Shown: positions 49,888 to 59,974 of the stretch, in pieces
Position numbering within the stretch: the stretch's first letter is position 1
Layout: the number at the start of each line of letters is the position of its first letter
DNA from: Paraoerskovia marina DSM 21750
GTDB lineage: Bacteria > Actinomycetota > Actinomycetes > Actinomycetales > Cellulomonadaceae
Assembly (NCBI RefSeq): GCF_000701465.1
Contig: NZ_JNIY01000003.1
Coordinates: 1,116,001-1,180,000, forward strand
DNA length: 64,000 bases
Direction: 5' to 3'
The notes under the pieces: model-generated
What the model was told of the DNA's origin: nothing
The model's input: only the letters and a program-made list of their open reading frames with translations
Database searches by the model: none
Position numbers and translations under genes: made by a program

Positions 49888-50724
49888 CTACCCACGGGAT
49901 CGTCCGAGAGCGGCGACCTGGGCTCGGTGCTCCCCGGCGACCCAGGGGTCGGTGAGCCGGGGGTCCCGGGTCGAGCATGCTGAGCGGGGTTCGTCCCCGC
50001 ATCCGTGGCGCGCCTCGTGCTCGATCGCGTCGAGGTAGCGGCGGTCGGCCGTGAACCTCTCACCGACGTCCCTCGACCCGAGGGCGGGGCTTCCGTGCCC
50101 GGGGACCAGTGCCGTGACCCGGTGCTCGACGACCTGGGCCTCGAGGAGGTCGAGCGCCCGACGATAGTCCGTGACGGGATCGACCGCGTCGGTGTCGAGC
50201 AGCGGCACCTCGCGGTCGGACAGCATGTCGCCCGCGACCAGCACCCGACGTCCGGGGAGCACGAGAGCCGCGTGGCCCGGGGCGTGCGCGTCGTGCTCCA
50301 CCACGAGCGAGTCCACGCCCGTCCAGGGGAGCCGGAGCGCACCGCCGTGCGTGCGGGGGATCGGCACGAGGCGTCCGACGAGGTCGTGGTCGTGGCCGGG
50401 GGCGAGCGCGTCGGCCTCGGCGAGGTTGTGCGCGCGTGACTCGTCGGCCCGACGGACGCAGGCGGTGGTGGCCCACCGTGGTGCGTCCGGCCATCGTGGG
50501 CTCCAGAGCACGTGGTCCCAGTGCGGATGCGTCGAGAACCCGGCGTCGACCCGCAGACCGCGGGCGCGGAGCTCGTCGGCGACACGGCCGATCTCGGACG
50601 GCGTGATCCCGGGGTCGACGACCAGGCACCGGGAGTCCGCGACCACCACGGTGGTCAGACTGGACCACAGGCGTGCGCGACTGACGAGCACGCCCGGTGT
50701 GATCTCGTGCACGGTGCTCGTCAT
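49888..50724 (-). CDS. Metallo-beta-lactamase-fold hydrolase
   Basis: A 278-residue minus-strand protein with the MBL zinc motif HPHWDH (H-x-H-x-D-H) after DAGFST. Further ligands are in HAPGHAALV, AGDMLSDREVP and LVPGHGS. It resembles the broad glyoxalase II/lactonase-like branch; the substrate is unknown. The ATG at 50724 was chosen because family similarity (VHEITPGVLV) begins just after it. The upstream in-frame extension to 50829 overlaps ftsK on the other strand and was rejected. It is divergent from ftsK. Confidence 0.87.
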   Translation of the reverse strand: MTSTVHEITPGVLVSRARLWSSLTTVVVADSRCLVVDPGITPSEIGRVADELRARGLRVDAGFSTHPHWDHVLWSPRWPDAPRWATTACVRRADESRAHNLAEADALAPGHDHDLVGRLVPIPRTHGGALRLPWTGVDSLVVEHDAHAPGHAALVLPGRRVLVAGDMLSDREVPLLDTDAVDPVTDYRRALDLLEAQVVEHRVTALVPGHGSPALGSRDVGERFTADRRYLDAIEHEARHGCGDEPRSACSTRDPRLTDPWVAGEHRAQVAALGRSRG

Positions 50725-50806
50725 GCCGTCGATCCTCAGCGCCGACGGGCCGGGAGTCAATGCGGACACGGCCTCGCCAATCCGTGGACCTGGCCGTGCG
50801 CACGGG

Positions 50807-50822
50807 TACGGTGAGGGCACTA
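50807..50822 (+). promoter_or_regulatory. -10-like element just upstream of ftsK
   Basis: TACGGT (50807-50812) ends nine bases before the ATG at 50822, giving a leader of only two to three bases, or a few bases more if the start site shifts. Confidence 0.4.
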
Positions 50823-53518
50823 TGGCCACGCGTCAATCGACCTCAGGGAAACGTCCTGCCGGCTCAGGGCGCGGTGGAGCACGCATCGCGACCCGTTCGA
50901 CGGGCACCTCGACCCGCCGGACCGGCGCGTCGGGGGGCAAGGCCGGCACGTCCAAGAAGTCGACGGCCACGCGGTCAAAGCCTGCTGCGCGGGGCGGGCC
51001 GAAGAGCAAGAGCGCGACGCGACCCGCGCCGTGGCCCTTCCGCATGGTGCGGGGCGTCTGGCTGGGCGGAGCACATGCCGTGGGTGGTCTCACCCGCGCG
51101 ATCGGAAAGGGAGCGAGAGAGCTGGACCCGGAACACCGGCGGGACGGGATCGCCTTCCTGCTGATCGGCCTGGCCGTGATCGTCGCCGCGCGAGAGTGGT
51201 GGGGGATCCCGGGTGCCTTCGGGCGCGCCGTCCATGCGGTGGTCGCGGGAACGTTCGGTCTGGTGGGGATCGCCGTCCCGGTGCTCCTGATCTGGATGGC
51301 GCTCCGCATCATGCGGCATCCCGAGCGTGCGCAGGCGAACTCCCGTGTCGCGATCGGGCTCGGCTTCATCACCGTGGCGGCGTGCGGTCTGATCCACGTC
51401 GCCGAGGGGCTGCCCTCCCCGCGCGACGGCTTCGCCGGGGTGCAGGACGCGGGCGGCATCATCGGCTACCTCGTCGCCACGCCCCTGGTGGCCGGACTCA
51501 CCGAGTGGTTCGCGGTGCCGATCTTCCTCCTGCTCGGCTTCTTCGGGATCCTCGTGGTCACGGCGACGCCCGTGAACCGGATCCCCGAGCGCCTCGGCGC
51601 GCTCTACGCCCGACTGACCGGCGCCCACACCGCACCGGACGACGATCCCGACGGGCTCCAGCTCGCCGAGGGCGTCTCGCGGCACGACGGCGAGGAGGAG
51701 GCGCCTCGCAAGAAGCGGCGCCGCAAGAAGGCTCCGACGCGTGCGACCGACGTACCGAGCGTGGACCTCCCCGGCGGGTACTCCGGCGACGAGGCCTTCG
51801 AGACGGCCGCGACGATCGACCGGGACCCCCTGCCGGACGACGACGTCCCGGAGTCGGCGAGTGGGCCGACGGACGCGACGCAGGTGCTGCCGTCGACCGG
51901 CGAGGAGTCCCCTGCGCTCGTCCCCGACCTGCACGTGGAGGACGAGGTTCCGCCGGAGCACCGATCCGTGGGTGCGGGAGTGCAGGGCATGCTCGACGGC
52001 GACACGGTCTACCTCCTCCCGAGCGAGGACGCGCTCGCCAAGGGGCCGCCCCACAAGACACGGTCGGCGGTCAACGACCGCGTCGTCGAGTCGCTGACGA
52101 AGGTGTTCGACCAGTTCTCGATCGACGCCAGCGTCACGGGCTTCACCCGCGGTCCGACGGTGACGCGGTACGAGGTCGAGGTCGGTCCGGCGGTCAAGGT
52201 CGAGCGCATCACCAACCTCTCGAAGAACATCGCCTACGCCGTGGCGAGCGCGGACGTCCGTATCCTCTCGCCGATTCCCGGAAAGTCTGCGATCGGGATC
52301 GAGATCCCCAACGCGGACCGGGAGAACGTCTCGCTCGGCGACGTGCTGCGGTCCTCGGCCGCCCGCCGAACCGAGCACCCGCTCGTCATGGGTGTGGGCA
52401 AGGATGTCGAGGGCGGGTACGTCGTCGCCAACCTCGCCAAGATGCCGCACATCCTCGTCGCGGGTGCGACCGGCGCCGGGAAGTCGAGCTTCATCAACTC
52501 GATGATCACGTCGATCCTGATGCGGTCCACGCCGGAGCAGGTGCGCCTCGTCCTCGTCGACCCGAAGCGCGTCGAGCTCACGATCTACGAGGGAATCCCG
52601 CACCTGATCACGCCCATCATCACGAATCCCAAGAAGGCTGCCGAGGCGCTCGAGTGGGTCGTGCGCGAGATGGACGCCCGGTACGACGACCTCGCCCTGT
52701 TCGGCTTCAAGCACATCGACGACTTCAACGCCGCGGTGCGGGCGGGCAAGGTCCAGCCCCTGCCGGGTTCCGAGCGGAAGATCGCCCCGTATCCGTACCT
52801 CCTGGTCGTCGTCGACGAGCTGGCCGACCTGATGATGGTGGCGCCGCGCGACGTCGAGGCGTCCATCCAGCGCATCACCCAGCTGGCCCGCGCCGCCGGG
52901 ATCCACCTCGTGCTCGCGACCCAGCGACCCTCGGTCGACGTCGTGACCGGTCTGATCAAGGCCAACGTGCCCTCGCGACTCGCCTTCGCGACGTCGTCGC
53001 TGGCCGACTCCCGCGTCGTGCTCGACCAGCCCGGGGCGGAGAAGCTGATCGGGCAGGGCGACGCGCTCTTCCTGCCGATGGGTGCCGCCAAGCCGATGCG
53101 TGTGCAGGGGGCCTGGGTCAACGAGAGCGAGATCCACGCAGTCGTCGAGCACGTCAAGGGCCAGCTCAAGCCCGTCTACCGCGAGGACGTGCAGCAGGTC
53201 GCACCCAAGAAGCAGGTCGACGAGGACATCGGCGACGACCTGGACCTGCTGCTGCAGGCGACGGAGCTGGTGGTGACCACGCAGTTCGGGTCGACCTCGA
53301 TGCTCCAGCGCAAGCTCCGGGTCGGCTTCGCGAAGGCGGGGCGCCTCATGGACCTCCTCGAGTCGCGGGAGATCGTCGGGCCGTCGGAGGGTTCGAAGGC
53401 CCGGGACGTGCTCGTCGGTCCCGACGACCTGGCAGGCACCCTTGCCCTGCTGCGCGGCGATCCCGCGCCGGCGGCGTACGACCAGGAGAGCGTCCCCACC
53501 GGTCAGAGCGCGGAGTGA
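50822..53518 (+). CDS. ftsK: DNA translocase FtsK
   Basis: An 898-residue septal DNA pump that clears chromosomes from the closing septum. The N-terminal 80 residues are Ser/Thr/Lys-rich and basic. About four to five membrane helices follow (residues 105-250), then an acidic linker with the basic run RKKRRRKK. The motor domain has Walker A GATGAGKSS (residues 548-556, Lys554), VVVDELADLMM and THPHIL-like ATQRPSVDVVTG. The C-terminal winged-helix gamma domain (TTQFGSTSMLQRKLRVGFAKAGRLMD) recognises orienting DNA motifs. ATG 50822 was chosen because upstream in-frame sequence is antisense to the MBL gene. Confidence 0.96.
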   Translation: MATRQSTSGKRPAGSGRGGARIATRSTGTSTRRTGASGGKAGTSKKSTATRSKPAARGGPKSKSATRPAPWPFRMVRGVWLGGAHAVGGLTRAIGKGARELDPEHRRDGIAFLLIGLAVIVAAREWWGIPGAFGRAVHAVVAGTFGLVGIAVPVLLIWMALRIMRHPERAQANSRVAIGLGFITVAACGLIHVAEGLPSPRDGFAGVQDAGGIIGYLVATPLVAGLTEWFAVPIFLLLGFFGILVVTATPVNRIPERLGALYARLTGAHTAPDDDPDGLQLAEGVSRHDGEEEAPRKKRRRKKAPTRATDVPSVDLPGGYSGDEAFETAATIDRDPLPDDDVPESASGPTDATQVLPSTGEESPALVPDLHVEDEVPPEHRSVGAGVQGMLDGDTVYLLPSEDALAKGPPHKTRSAVNDRVVESLTKVFDQFSIDASVTGFTRGPTVTRYEVEVGPAVKVERITNLSKNIAYAVASADVRILSPIPGKSAIGIEIPNADRENVSLGDVLRSSAARRTEHPLVMGVGKDVEGGYVVANLAKMPHILVAGATGAGKSSFINSMITSILMRSTPEQVRLVLVDPKRVELTIYEGIPHLITPIITNPKKAAEALEWVVREMDARYDDLALFGFKHIDDFNAAVRAGKVQPLPGSERKIAPYPYLLVVVDELADLMMVAPRDVEASIQRITQLARAAGIHLVLATQRPSVDVVTGLIKANVPSRLAFATSSLADSRVVLDQPGAEKLIGQGDALFLPMGAAKPMRVQGAWVNESEIHAVVEHVKGQLKPVYREDVQQVAPKKQVDEDIGDDLDLLLQATELVVTTQFGSTSMLQRKLRVGFAKAGRLMDLLESREIVGPSEGSKARDVLVGPDDLAGTLALLRGDPAPAAYDQESVPTGQSAE

Positions 53519-53564
53519 GGTCACCCCGCGAGGTGCCCCGTCGCACGGGCGGCCGCCGGGCCTC

Positions 53565-53577
53565 TAGGGTGGAGCCG
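53565..53577 (+). promoter_or_regulatory. -10 element placed for a leaderless pgsA mRNA
   Basis: TAGGGT (53565-53570), six bases, then GTG at 53577. No separate ribosome binding site. Confidence 0.5.
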
Positions 53578-54158
53578 TGAATCCTCCCTTCATGAAGTCC
53601 TGGAACGCCGCCAACGTGGTCACCGCGATCCGGATCCTCATGGTGCCGTTCTTCGCCTGGTCGCTCGTCGTCGACGGAGGTCAGGACGAGACGTGGCGCT
53701 GGGTGGCGGCCGGGATCTTCGCGCTCGCGGCCTCGACCGACAAGCTCGACGGATGGCTCGCCCGCCGCTCCGGTCAGGTCACCGACCTGGGCAAGCTGCT
53801 CGACCCGATCGCCGACAAGCTGCTCGTCGGAACAGCGCTCGTGCTCCTCTCGTGGATCGGGGAGGTCTGGTGGTGGGTGACGATCCTCATCCTCGCCCGT
53901 GAGCTCGGCGTGACTCTCATGCGGTTCGTCCTCATCCGGTACGAGGTCATGCCGGCGTCGCGCGGCGGAAAGATCAAGACCGTTCTTCAGACCGTCGCGA
54001 TCACGCTCTACCTGCTGCCCCTGTTCGTCCTGCCGGACTGGATCGGTTGGGCTGCTGCGGCGTTCATGGGCGCCGCCCTCGTTGTCACCGTCGCCACGGG
54101 GCTCGACTACGCGGCCCAGGGGCGGCGGATCAGTCGCGAGGCGAAGCGGTCGCGGTGA
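53577..54158 (+). CDS. pgsA: CDP-diacylglycerol-glycerol-3-phosphate 3-phosphatidyltransferase
   Basis: A 193-residue membrane CDP-alcohol phosphatidyltransferase making phosphatidylglycerol phosphate. The catalytic signature is complete: Asp58-Gly59, Ala62-Arg63, Gly72, Asp76 and Asp80 (D-G-x2-A-R-x8-G-x3-D-x3-D). NAANVVTAIRILMVPFFAW at the N-terminus is typical of PgsA. About five membrane helices. The stop overlaps the cinA start (GTGA). ftsK-pgsA-cinA-clgR is a conserved actinobacterial order. Confidence 0.95.
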   Translation: MNPPFMKSWNAANVVTAIRILMVPFFAWSLVVDGGQDETWRWVAAGIFALAASTDKLDGWLARRSGQVTDLGKLLDPIADKLLVGTALVLLSWIGEVWWWVTILILARELGVTLMRFVLIRYEVMPASRGGKIKTVLQTVAITLYLLPLFVLPDWIGWAAAAFMGAALVVTVATGLDYAAQGRRISREAKRSR

Positions 54159-54634
54159 TCGACCCTCGTGCCCGGCAGGTTGTCGAGCTGTGCGCCGAGC
54201 ACGGCCTGACGGTCGGCACGGCCGAGTCGCTGACCGGGGGCCTGGTCGCGGCGACGCTCGTCGACGTCCCGGGCGCCTCGGCGGTGTTCCGGGGGAGCGT
54301 CGTCAGCTATGCCACGGATCTCAAGGTCACCCTTCTCGGCGTCGACCGGCACGAGATCGACCGATCCGGCGTCGTGTCTGCGGCGGTCGCGACGGCGATG
54401 TCCGCGGGGGCGCGGTCGGCACTCTCTGTCGACGTCGCGCTCGCGACGACCGGGGTGGCCGGCCCGGGTGCGCACGGCGGTGTCGCGGCGGGCACGGTGG
54501 TGGTCGCCGCCCAGGTGGGTGAAATCGCGCGGACGCGAACATTGGCACTTCCTGGTGACCGGAGCGCCGTCCGATCGTCGACCGTGGGCGAAGTTCTCGG
54601 TCTGTGTGTGGAGATTCTGCGCGAACGGCGGTGA
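54155..54634 (+). CDS. cinA: CinA C-terminal-domain protein (nicotinamide-nucleotide amidase)
   Basis: A 159-residue protein consisting only of the CinA C-terminal (PncC) domain, which deamidates nicotinamide mononucleotide in NAD recycling. Motifs: [52 protein letters not shown] and [10 protein letters not shown]. The N-terminal CinA domain found in transformable species is absent, the usual form next to pgsA in actinobacteria. The GTG at 54155 overlaps the pgsA stop. Confidence 0.93.
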   Translation: MIDPRARQVVELCAEHGLTVGTAESLTGGLVAATLVDVPGASAVFRGSVVSYATDLKVTLLGVDRHEIDRSGVVSAAVATAMSAGARSALSVDVALATTGVAGPGAHGGVAAGTVVVAAQVGEIARTRTLALPGDRSAVRSSTVGEVLGLCVEILRERR

Positions 54635-54754
54635 CCACGGACGGGATGGGGAACAATCGACGGATGAACCGGGTTAGCAACGACGTGATACCAACCCGAC
54701 CACAAGGCCGTTCCATCCGCCGCAGCCACCCGGTTGCACGGTACGGTACGAGCA

Positions 54755-54768
54755 CCCCCGTCCGGGGG
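54755..54768 (+). promoter_or_regulatory. G/C hairpin in the clgR upstream region
   Basis: The 200-base gap between cinA and clgR has CCCCCG (54755-54760) opposed to CGGGGG (54763-54768). It could end cinA transcription or attenuate clgR. No clear promoter or ClgR operator was identified here. Confidence 0.35.
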
Positions 54769-54834
54769 ACGACGTCAAAGACCGTGGAGCGCACCCGTCC
54801 GGCGCCCGCGAACGACAGGGAGAGGGGGCGCGAG

Positions 54835-55173
54835 ATGATTGTTCTTCGCCGAGAGCTCGGTGACGTGTTGCGTGACTCCCGTCAGCGACAGGGCCGGACC
54901 CTGCGCGAGGTTTCGTCCGGAGCGCGTGTGTCGCTCGGATACCTCAGTGAGGTGGAGCGCGGGCAGAAGGAGGCCTCCTCCGAGCTGCTCGCCTCGATCT
55001 GCGAGGCGCTGAACGTGCCGATGTCCGTGGTGCTGCGCGACGTCAGCGACCGGATCGCCGTGGCCGAGGGGTTCGACATCCCCGACACCGTCCCGGCGCA
55101 CCTCAGCGACGGCTTCGACGAGCTCGGCTCGTCCGACCGTCGCGCACCGGAAGACCTGCAGCCCGTCGGCTAG
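54835..55173 (+). CDS. clgR: XRE-family regulator ClgR
   Basis: A 112-residue transcription regulator that activates clp protease and other stress genes in Corynebacterium, Mycobacterium and Streptomyces. The HTH is at about residues 8-62: [45 protein letters not shown]. It continues with [19 protein letters not shown]. The length and the position after cinA match ClgR. ATG 54835 follows AGAGGGGGCG; longer in-frame starts add non-conserved sequence. In other species ClgR is itself a Clp substrate; the degron here was not identified. Confidence 0.92.
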   Translation: MIVLRRELGDVLRDSRQRQGRTLREVSSGARVSLGYLSEVERGQKEASSELLASICEALNVPMSVVLRDVSDRIAVAEGFDIPDTVPAHLSDGFDELGSSDRRAPEDLQPVG

Positions 55174-55201
55174 TACTGCCGCCGCCTGCGGGCGCCGCCC
55201 C

Positions 55202-58200
55202 CTACGGACTCCGTAGTCGGAGTCCGCGCGGGGTGAGGGTGAAGCCTGCGTCGAGAAGCGCGCTCGTCGCCGACGACCTGCCGGCGGGTCCGGTGGCGTC
55301 AAGGACGGGGTCGCCGTCGACGTGCGTCACGGTCAGCGAGTCCAGGCGTCCTGCACGAACAGCCTCGACGAGGGCCCGCGCGAGAGATCCAGCTCGCGCC
55401 GAGCCGTCGTCGGGGCTTTCTGCGTCGTGGAACGTGAGCAGCGACCGTCCGCCGCGTTCGACGAACAGCCCGGGAGCGCCGTCCGCGAGCACGAGGGACG
55501 CGCCGGCGCCGCGGTGCGGCCGGTGCCCGCCCGCACCACGTGTCGGGGGCCAGGCCAGCGCTGCGCCGTACGGGTTGGCCGGGTCGCAGGCGGCGAGCAC
55601 GAGCGGCTCGACCGCACCTGCGCCTCTGTCCGTCTCGTCCCGGTCGGCACGCAGCCGGTCGACCGCTCCGGGGAGTGCGAACTGCGCGGCGCCCAGGTGC
55701 TCGACGAAGTACCCCCGTCGCACCGCTCCGTGCTGCTCGAGCTCGCTCAAGGCCCGATAGACCCCGCGGAAGTAGTCGGTGACCCCCTCCGCGTGGGCGG
55801 AGCCACGAGTCAGGACGCCGTGCCGGTCGAGGAGCACACGGGTGAGAGCCGCGGTGCGTCGCGTGCTGTCCGTCTCCGGCGTCGGGAGCGCGGACCACCG
55901 TCCGCGACCGCCCGGCGGAGCCTCGCGAGGGCCGTCGGGCCGCATCGAGCCGAAGCGGCGGGTGGGGCGTGACCGGGTGCGGGCACGCGACCGTGACGAT
56001 CGTCGACCGAGGCGTTCCCGGACCGCCGCGAATCCGTCGTTCGTGACGTGGCCGGCCCAGACCAGGTTCCAGAGCGCGTCGAGCACGTCGGTGGTACCGG
56101 CGTCCGCCAGGTCGACGAGCTGCCCGAGGAAGTACCCGCCCGTCGAGCTGAGCAGGTCGAGCACGGTGGCGTCGAGGCCGTCGGCGTCGGTGCGCGGCGG
56201 GGGAGCAGGGAGCGTGAGCGCCGCCGCGTCGGCGATGTGGAGACTCACGAGGCCGTCACTACGTCCGGGCAGTGCCGCGTGGCCTGCCCAGAGGACCTCG
56301 CCCGAGGTCGTCAGCTCGTCGAGCATCCCGGGTCGATAGTCCACGACACGTGCGGGCAGGATCTGTCGTTCCCAGGCCGACGCAGGCAGGGGCAGCCCAG
56401 CGAGCTGTTCGACGACGTCGAGCACCCCGTCCGTGCCGCGGAGCCCGCCGATCCGGTGCCATCGCGGCGCGAAGACGCCGAGCGTGCGTTCCTCGACAGG
56501 TTCGACGTCGGCACGCAGCGCGGCGAGCGAGCGCCGCTTGATCGACCGAAGGACCTGCACGTCGCACCATTCCTGACCCGTCCCGCCGAGCTCGGGGGGC
56601 CGGAGCGCACCGGAGACGAGGTGGTGCTCGGTCTCCAGGCGGCGGAGCACCTCTGCCACGACGGCGGGCGCGAGGCCGAACCGCCGTGCGACGTCCGATG
56701 CCGGGAAGGGTCCGTGCGTCCGGGCATGGCGACGGATCAGGTCCCCGAGGGGGTCGGCGACCGGCGAGGTGTGTGCCTCCGGGAGGCCGGGAGGCAGGGC
56801 GACACCGAGCCCGTCGCGCAGACGTGCCGCGTCCTCGACGACGGCCCACCGCTCGGCGCCGTCGGTGCCCGCGACCCGGACGCTCAGCGCGCGGCCGGCC
56901 GCGCGAAGATCGTCGAGCCAGCCCGGTACTGCCTCGTGGGTCTCCGGCTGCATCCGGTCGACGACCTCGTCGAGGGGGAGCGGGCCGAACCGCCGCAGCA
57001 CGTCGGCGAGCCCTTCGACGTCTCTGCCCCGGCGCGACTCCGCGCGTCCGGACACCTCCGCCTCGGTGCGTTCGAGCGCCTCGACGTCGAGGAGGTCGGA
57101 GATCTGGTAGGTCGCGTCGGGACCGAGGAGCTCGGCGAGCACCGTCGGGTCGAGGGTGAGCGCCGCCGCTCGTCGCTCGGCGAGCGGGGCGTCGCCGTCG
57201 TAGAGAAACTGGGCCGTGTACCCGACGAGGAGCGTCGAGGCGAAGGGGGACGGCGTGCTGGTGGTCAGTTCGACGAGCCGGATCCGACCGTCCGTCAGGC
57301 CCTGGAGCACCTCGGTCAGGGCCGGGACGTCGAAGTCGTCCTGGAGGCACTCGCGGACGGATTCGAGCACGAGGGGGAACTCCGGGTACTGCGAGGCGAC
57401 CTCCAGCAACTGTGAGGCCCGGCGGCGCTGCTGCCACAGCGGCGTGCGCCGGTCGGGGCTACGCCGGGGCAGCAGCAGCGCGCGGGCCGCCGCCTCGCGG
57501 AAGCGCGCGGCGAACATGACGGATCCGCCGAGAGCGTCGCGCACCTCGTCGCGCACCGCCGCGGGGTCGATCACGAGGTCCTCCGCACCGAGACGGAGGC
57601 CTTCGTGGGAGCCGAGCGTGCCCGCCTCCCACGTCTCGGCCGTGTCCGGGACACGCAGCACGATTCCGTCGTCGGCCGGGATCGCCGCCACGTCGACCCC
57701 GAGCCGTTCCTTGAGCCGCGCCCCGAGCGCGAGCGCCCACGGGGTGTGGACGCGGGCACCCCAGGGGGAGTGGAGCACCACGCGCCAGTCGCCGAGCTCG
57801 TCGCGGAACCGTTCGACGACGATCGTCCGGTCGTCCGGAAGGACTCCCGTCGCCCTGACCTGGTCCTGGAGGTAGGCGAGCAGGTTGTCGGCCGCCCAGG
57901 CGTCGAGACCCGTCGCGAGCAGCTCGTCGCGGCGCCTGGCCGGGTCCGACCCCGACCTGCGCACCCACGCTCCGAGCGCGCCGCCGAGCTCGGCGGGCCG
58001 GCCGGGGCTGTCACCCTTCCAGAACGGGAGCCGGCCGGGCTGTCCCGGCGCGGGGGTCACGAGCACGCGGTCGGGGGTGATGTCGTCGATCCGCCACGTG
58101 CTCGAGCCGAGCGTGAAGGTGTCTCCCACGCGCGACTCGTAGACCATCTCCTCGTCGAGCTCTCCGACGCGTCGCCCGCCGCGCGGCCCGTCCGACCCGG

Positions 58201-59887
58201 CCAGGAAGACGCCGTACTGCCCGCGGTCCGGGATCGTCCCCCCGCTCGTGACGGCCAGGCGTTGCGCGCCGGGCCTCGCGGTGAGGATGTCGCTGGAACG
58301 GTCCCAGACGATGCGAGGGCGCAGCTCGCCGAAGTCCTCGCTCGGGTAGCGTCCCGCGAGCATGTCGAGGACGCCGGCCCACGTGGCGTCGCCCAGGTCG
58401 GCGAACGGGGCGGCACGTCGCACGAGCTGTGCGAGGTCGTCGACCGTCCAGGGTTCGAGCGCCACGGCCGCCACCACCTGCTGCGCGAGGACGTCGAGAG
58501 GGTTCTGGGTGAGGTGGATCGCCTCGACGTCGCCGGTCCGCATGCGTTCGGCGATCACCGCGGACGAGACGAGCTCGCCGCGGAACGTCGGGAGGACGAC
58601 GCCGTGCGAGACGGCCCCGACGTGGTGCCCGGCGCGCCCGATCCGCTGCAGCCCGGAGGCGACCGAGGGAGGTGCACCGACCTGGATCACGAGGTCCACG
58701 GCGCCCATGTCGATCCCGAGCTCGAGGGACGAGGTGGCCACGACGGCCGGGAGGCGGCCGGCCTTGAGGTCGGTCTCTGTCTGGGTACGCTCGGCCCTGC
58801 TCATCGAGCCGTGGTGGGCCCGGGCGACGACGGGCGGTGCACCCACCCCCGAGCCGGACTGCCCGGGCACGGCCGCCGGGGCGACCGCTCCGGGGTCCGG
58901 CAGGGGCGTTCCTGCGCGCCGGGCGGCGATCTCGTTGATCCGGGCGGTGAGTCGTTCGGCGCCACGTCGCGCGTTCGTGAAGACGATCGTCGACCGGTTG
59001 CTCATGATGAGGTCGACGATGCGTTCCTCGACGTGCGGCCACACCGAACGCGTGGCGGGACGGTGCTCGGCGGTTCCGGGCTCGGTCTCGCCGGTCTTCG
59101 CGTCGTCACCGGGTGGTGCGGGCAGGTCGCGGAGATCGGGCACGGGGACGACGACCTCGACCTCGGGCCGTCGTCCGCCGCCGGGCTGGACGACGGTGAC
59201 GCGTCGGCCCCCGTCCTGCGGCGGGCGGACCCCGGCGAGGAACCGCGCGACCGGGTCGACGGGCCGGACCGTCGCGGAGAGCCCGACCCGTTGCGCGGGG
59301 CGGTCGAGCAGGGCGTCGAGTCGTTCGAGGGACAGGGCGAGGTGCGCCCCGCGCTTGGAGCCCGCGATGGCGTGGATCTCGTCGAGGATGACCGTCTCGA
59401 CTCCTGCCAGGCCCTCGCGTGCCGCGGACGTGAGGACGAGGAAGAGCGACTCCGGGGTGGTGATCAGGATGTCGGTCGGTCGCGTCGCGAACGCGCGTCG
59501 TTCGGCGGCGGGCGTGTCGCCCGTGCGCATCGAGACGGTGACCTCCGGGATCGTGGTGCCGGCGCGACGGGCGGCGTGGCCGATCCCGGTCAACGGGGAC
59601 CTGAGGTTGCGCTCGACGTCGGCCGCGAGCGCCTTCAGCGGCGAGACGTACAGCACGCGGCAGCGACGGGACGGCTCGGGCGGCTCGGAGGCGCCGACCA
59701 GCGAGTCGATGGCGGAGAGGAAGGCGGCCAGGGTCTTGCCCGAGCCGGTGGGAGCGACGACGAGTGCGTGGTCGTCGGACCGGATCGCGTCCCAGGCGCC
59801 GACCTGGGCCGCCGTCGGGGCCTCGAAGGCGCCACGGAACCACTCCTGCGTGGGGCGGGTGAATCGTCGGAGCGGATCGGTCGGCAC
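55202..59887 (-). CDS. lhr: ATP-dependent helicase Lhr
   Basis: A 1561-residue superfamily 2 helicase on the minus strand, the long Lhr form that unwinds DNA-RNA hybrids and, in mycobacteria, is induced by DNA damage. Walker A is APTGSGKT (Lys51) and the DEIH box is at residues 169-172, followed by SATVRP. The second RecA-like domain has VATSSLELGIDMGAVDLVIQ and RIGRAGHHVG. The core winged-helix/Lhr domains and a long C-terminal region with WH-like repeats follow. GTG 59887 was chosen; the frame stays open for another 2.3 kb upstream but is antisense to other genes. It converges with clgR, 28 bases apart. Confidence 0.95.
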   Translation of the reverse strand: MPTDPLRRFTRPTQEWFRGAFEAPTAAQVGAWDAIRSDDHALVVAPTGSGKTLAAFLSAIDSLVGASEPPEPSRRCRVLYVSPLKALAADVERNLRSPLTGIGHAARRAGTTIPEVTVSMRTGDTPAAERRAFATRPTDILITTPESLFLVLTSAAREGLAGVETVILDEIHAIAGSKRGAHLALSLERLDALLDRPAQRVGLSATVRPVDPVARFLAGVRPPQDGGRRVTVVQPGGGRRPEVEVVVPVPDLRDLPAPPGDDAKTGETEPGTAEHRPATRSVWPHVEERIVDLIMSNRSTIVFTNARRGAERLTARINEIAARRAGTPLPDPGAVAPAAVPGQSGSGVGAPPVVARAHHGSMSRAERTQTETDLKAGRLPAVVATSSLELGIDMGAVDLVIQVGAPPSVASGLQRIGRAGHHVGAVSHGVVLPTFRGELVSSAVIAERMRTGDVEAIHLTQNPLDVLAQQVVAAVALEPWTVDDLAQLVRRAAPFADLGDATWAGVLDMLAGRYPSEDFGELRPRIVWDRSSDILTARPGAQRLAVTSGGTIPDRGQYGVFLAGSDGPRGGRRVGELDEEMVYESRVGDTFTLGSSTWRIDDITPDRVLVTPAPGQPGRLPFWKGDSPGRPAELGGALGAWVRRSGSDPARRRDELLATGLDAWAADNLLAYLQDQVRATGVLPDDRTIVVERFRDELGDWRVVLHSPWGARVHTPWALALGARLKERLGVDVAAIPADDGIVLRVPDTAETWEAGTLGSHEGLRLGAEDLVIDPAAVRDEVRDALGGSVMFAARFREAAARALLLPRRSPDRRTPLWQQRRRASQLLEVASQYPEFPLVLESVRECLQDDFDVPALTEVLQGLTDGRIRLVELTTSTPSPFASTLLVGYTAQFLYDGDAPLAERRAAALTLDPTVLAELLGPDATYQISDLLDVEALERTEAEVSGRAESRRGRDVEGLADVLRRFGPLPLDEVVDRMQPETHEAVPGWLDDLRAAGRALSVRVAGTDGAERWAVVEDAARLRDGLGVALPPGLPEAHTSPVADPLGDLIRRHARTHGPFPASDVARRFGLAPAVVAEVLRRLETEHHLVSGALRPPELGGTGQEWCDVQVLRSIKRRSLAALRADVEPVEERTLGVFAPRWHRIGGLRGTDGVLDVVEQLAGLPLPASAWERQILPARVVDYRPGMLDELTTSGEVLWAGHAALPGRSDGLVSLHIADAAALTLPAPPPRTDADGLDATVLDLLSSTGGYFLGQLVDLADAGTTDVLDALWNLVWAGHVTNDGFAAVRERLGRRSSRSRARTRSRPTRRFGSMRPDGPREAPPGGRGRWSALPTPETDSTRRTAALTRVLLDRHGVLTRGSAHAEGVTDYFRGVYRALSELEQHGAVRRGYFVEHLGAAQFALPGAVDRLRADRDETDRGAGAVEPLVLAACDPANPYGAALAWPPTRGAGGHRPHRGAGASLVLADGAPGLFVERGGRSLLTFHDAESPDDGSARAGSLARALVEAVRAGRLDSLTVTHVDGDPVLDATGPAGRSSATSALLDAGFTLTPRGLRLRSP

Positions 59888-59899
59888 GGGACCATCGTG
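59887..59899 (-). promoter_or_regulatory. -10-like element placed for a leaderless lhr mRNA
   Basis: On the minus strand CACGAT (59899-59894) is followed by six bases and the GTG at 59887. The hexamer is a weak match (C in place of T at the first position). Confidence 0.3.
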
Positions 59900-59961
59900 G
59901 CAGCGGGGTCCCACATCCGCCCGTCCCGGTCGGTCGACCTCCCCGTGCTGTGCCGGCGTGG

Positions 59962-59974
59962 CAGAGTGGGACCG
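59962..59974 (+). promoter_or_regulatory. -10-like element placed for a leaderless DUF3046 mRNA
   Basis: CAGAGT (59962-59967), six bases, then GTG at 59974. Spacing matches the other leaderless candidates. Confidence 0.4.

Noticed and set aside
50725-50829. N-terminal extension of the MBL hydrolase to 50829
   Set aside because: It would run across the ftsK start on the opposite strand and adds no conserved sequence.
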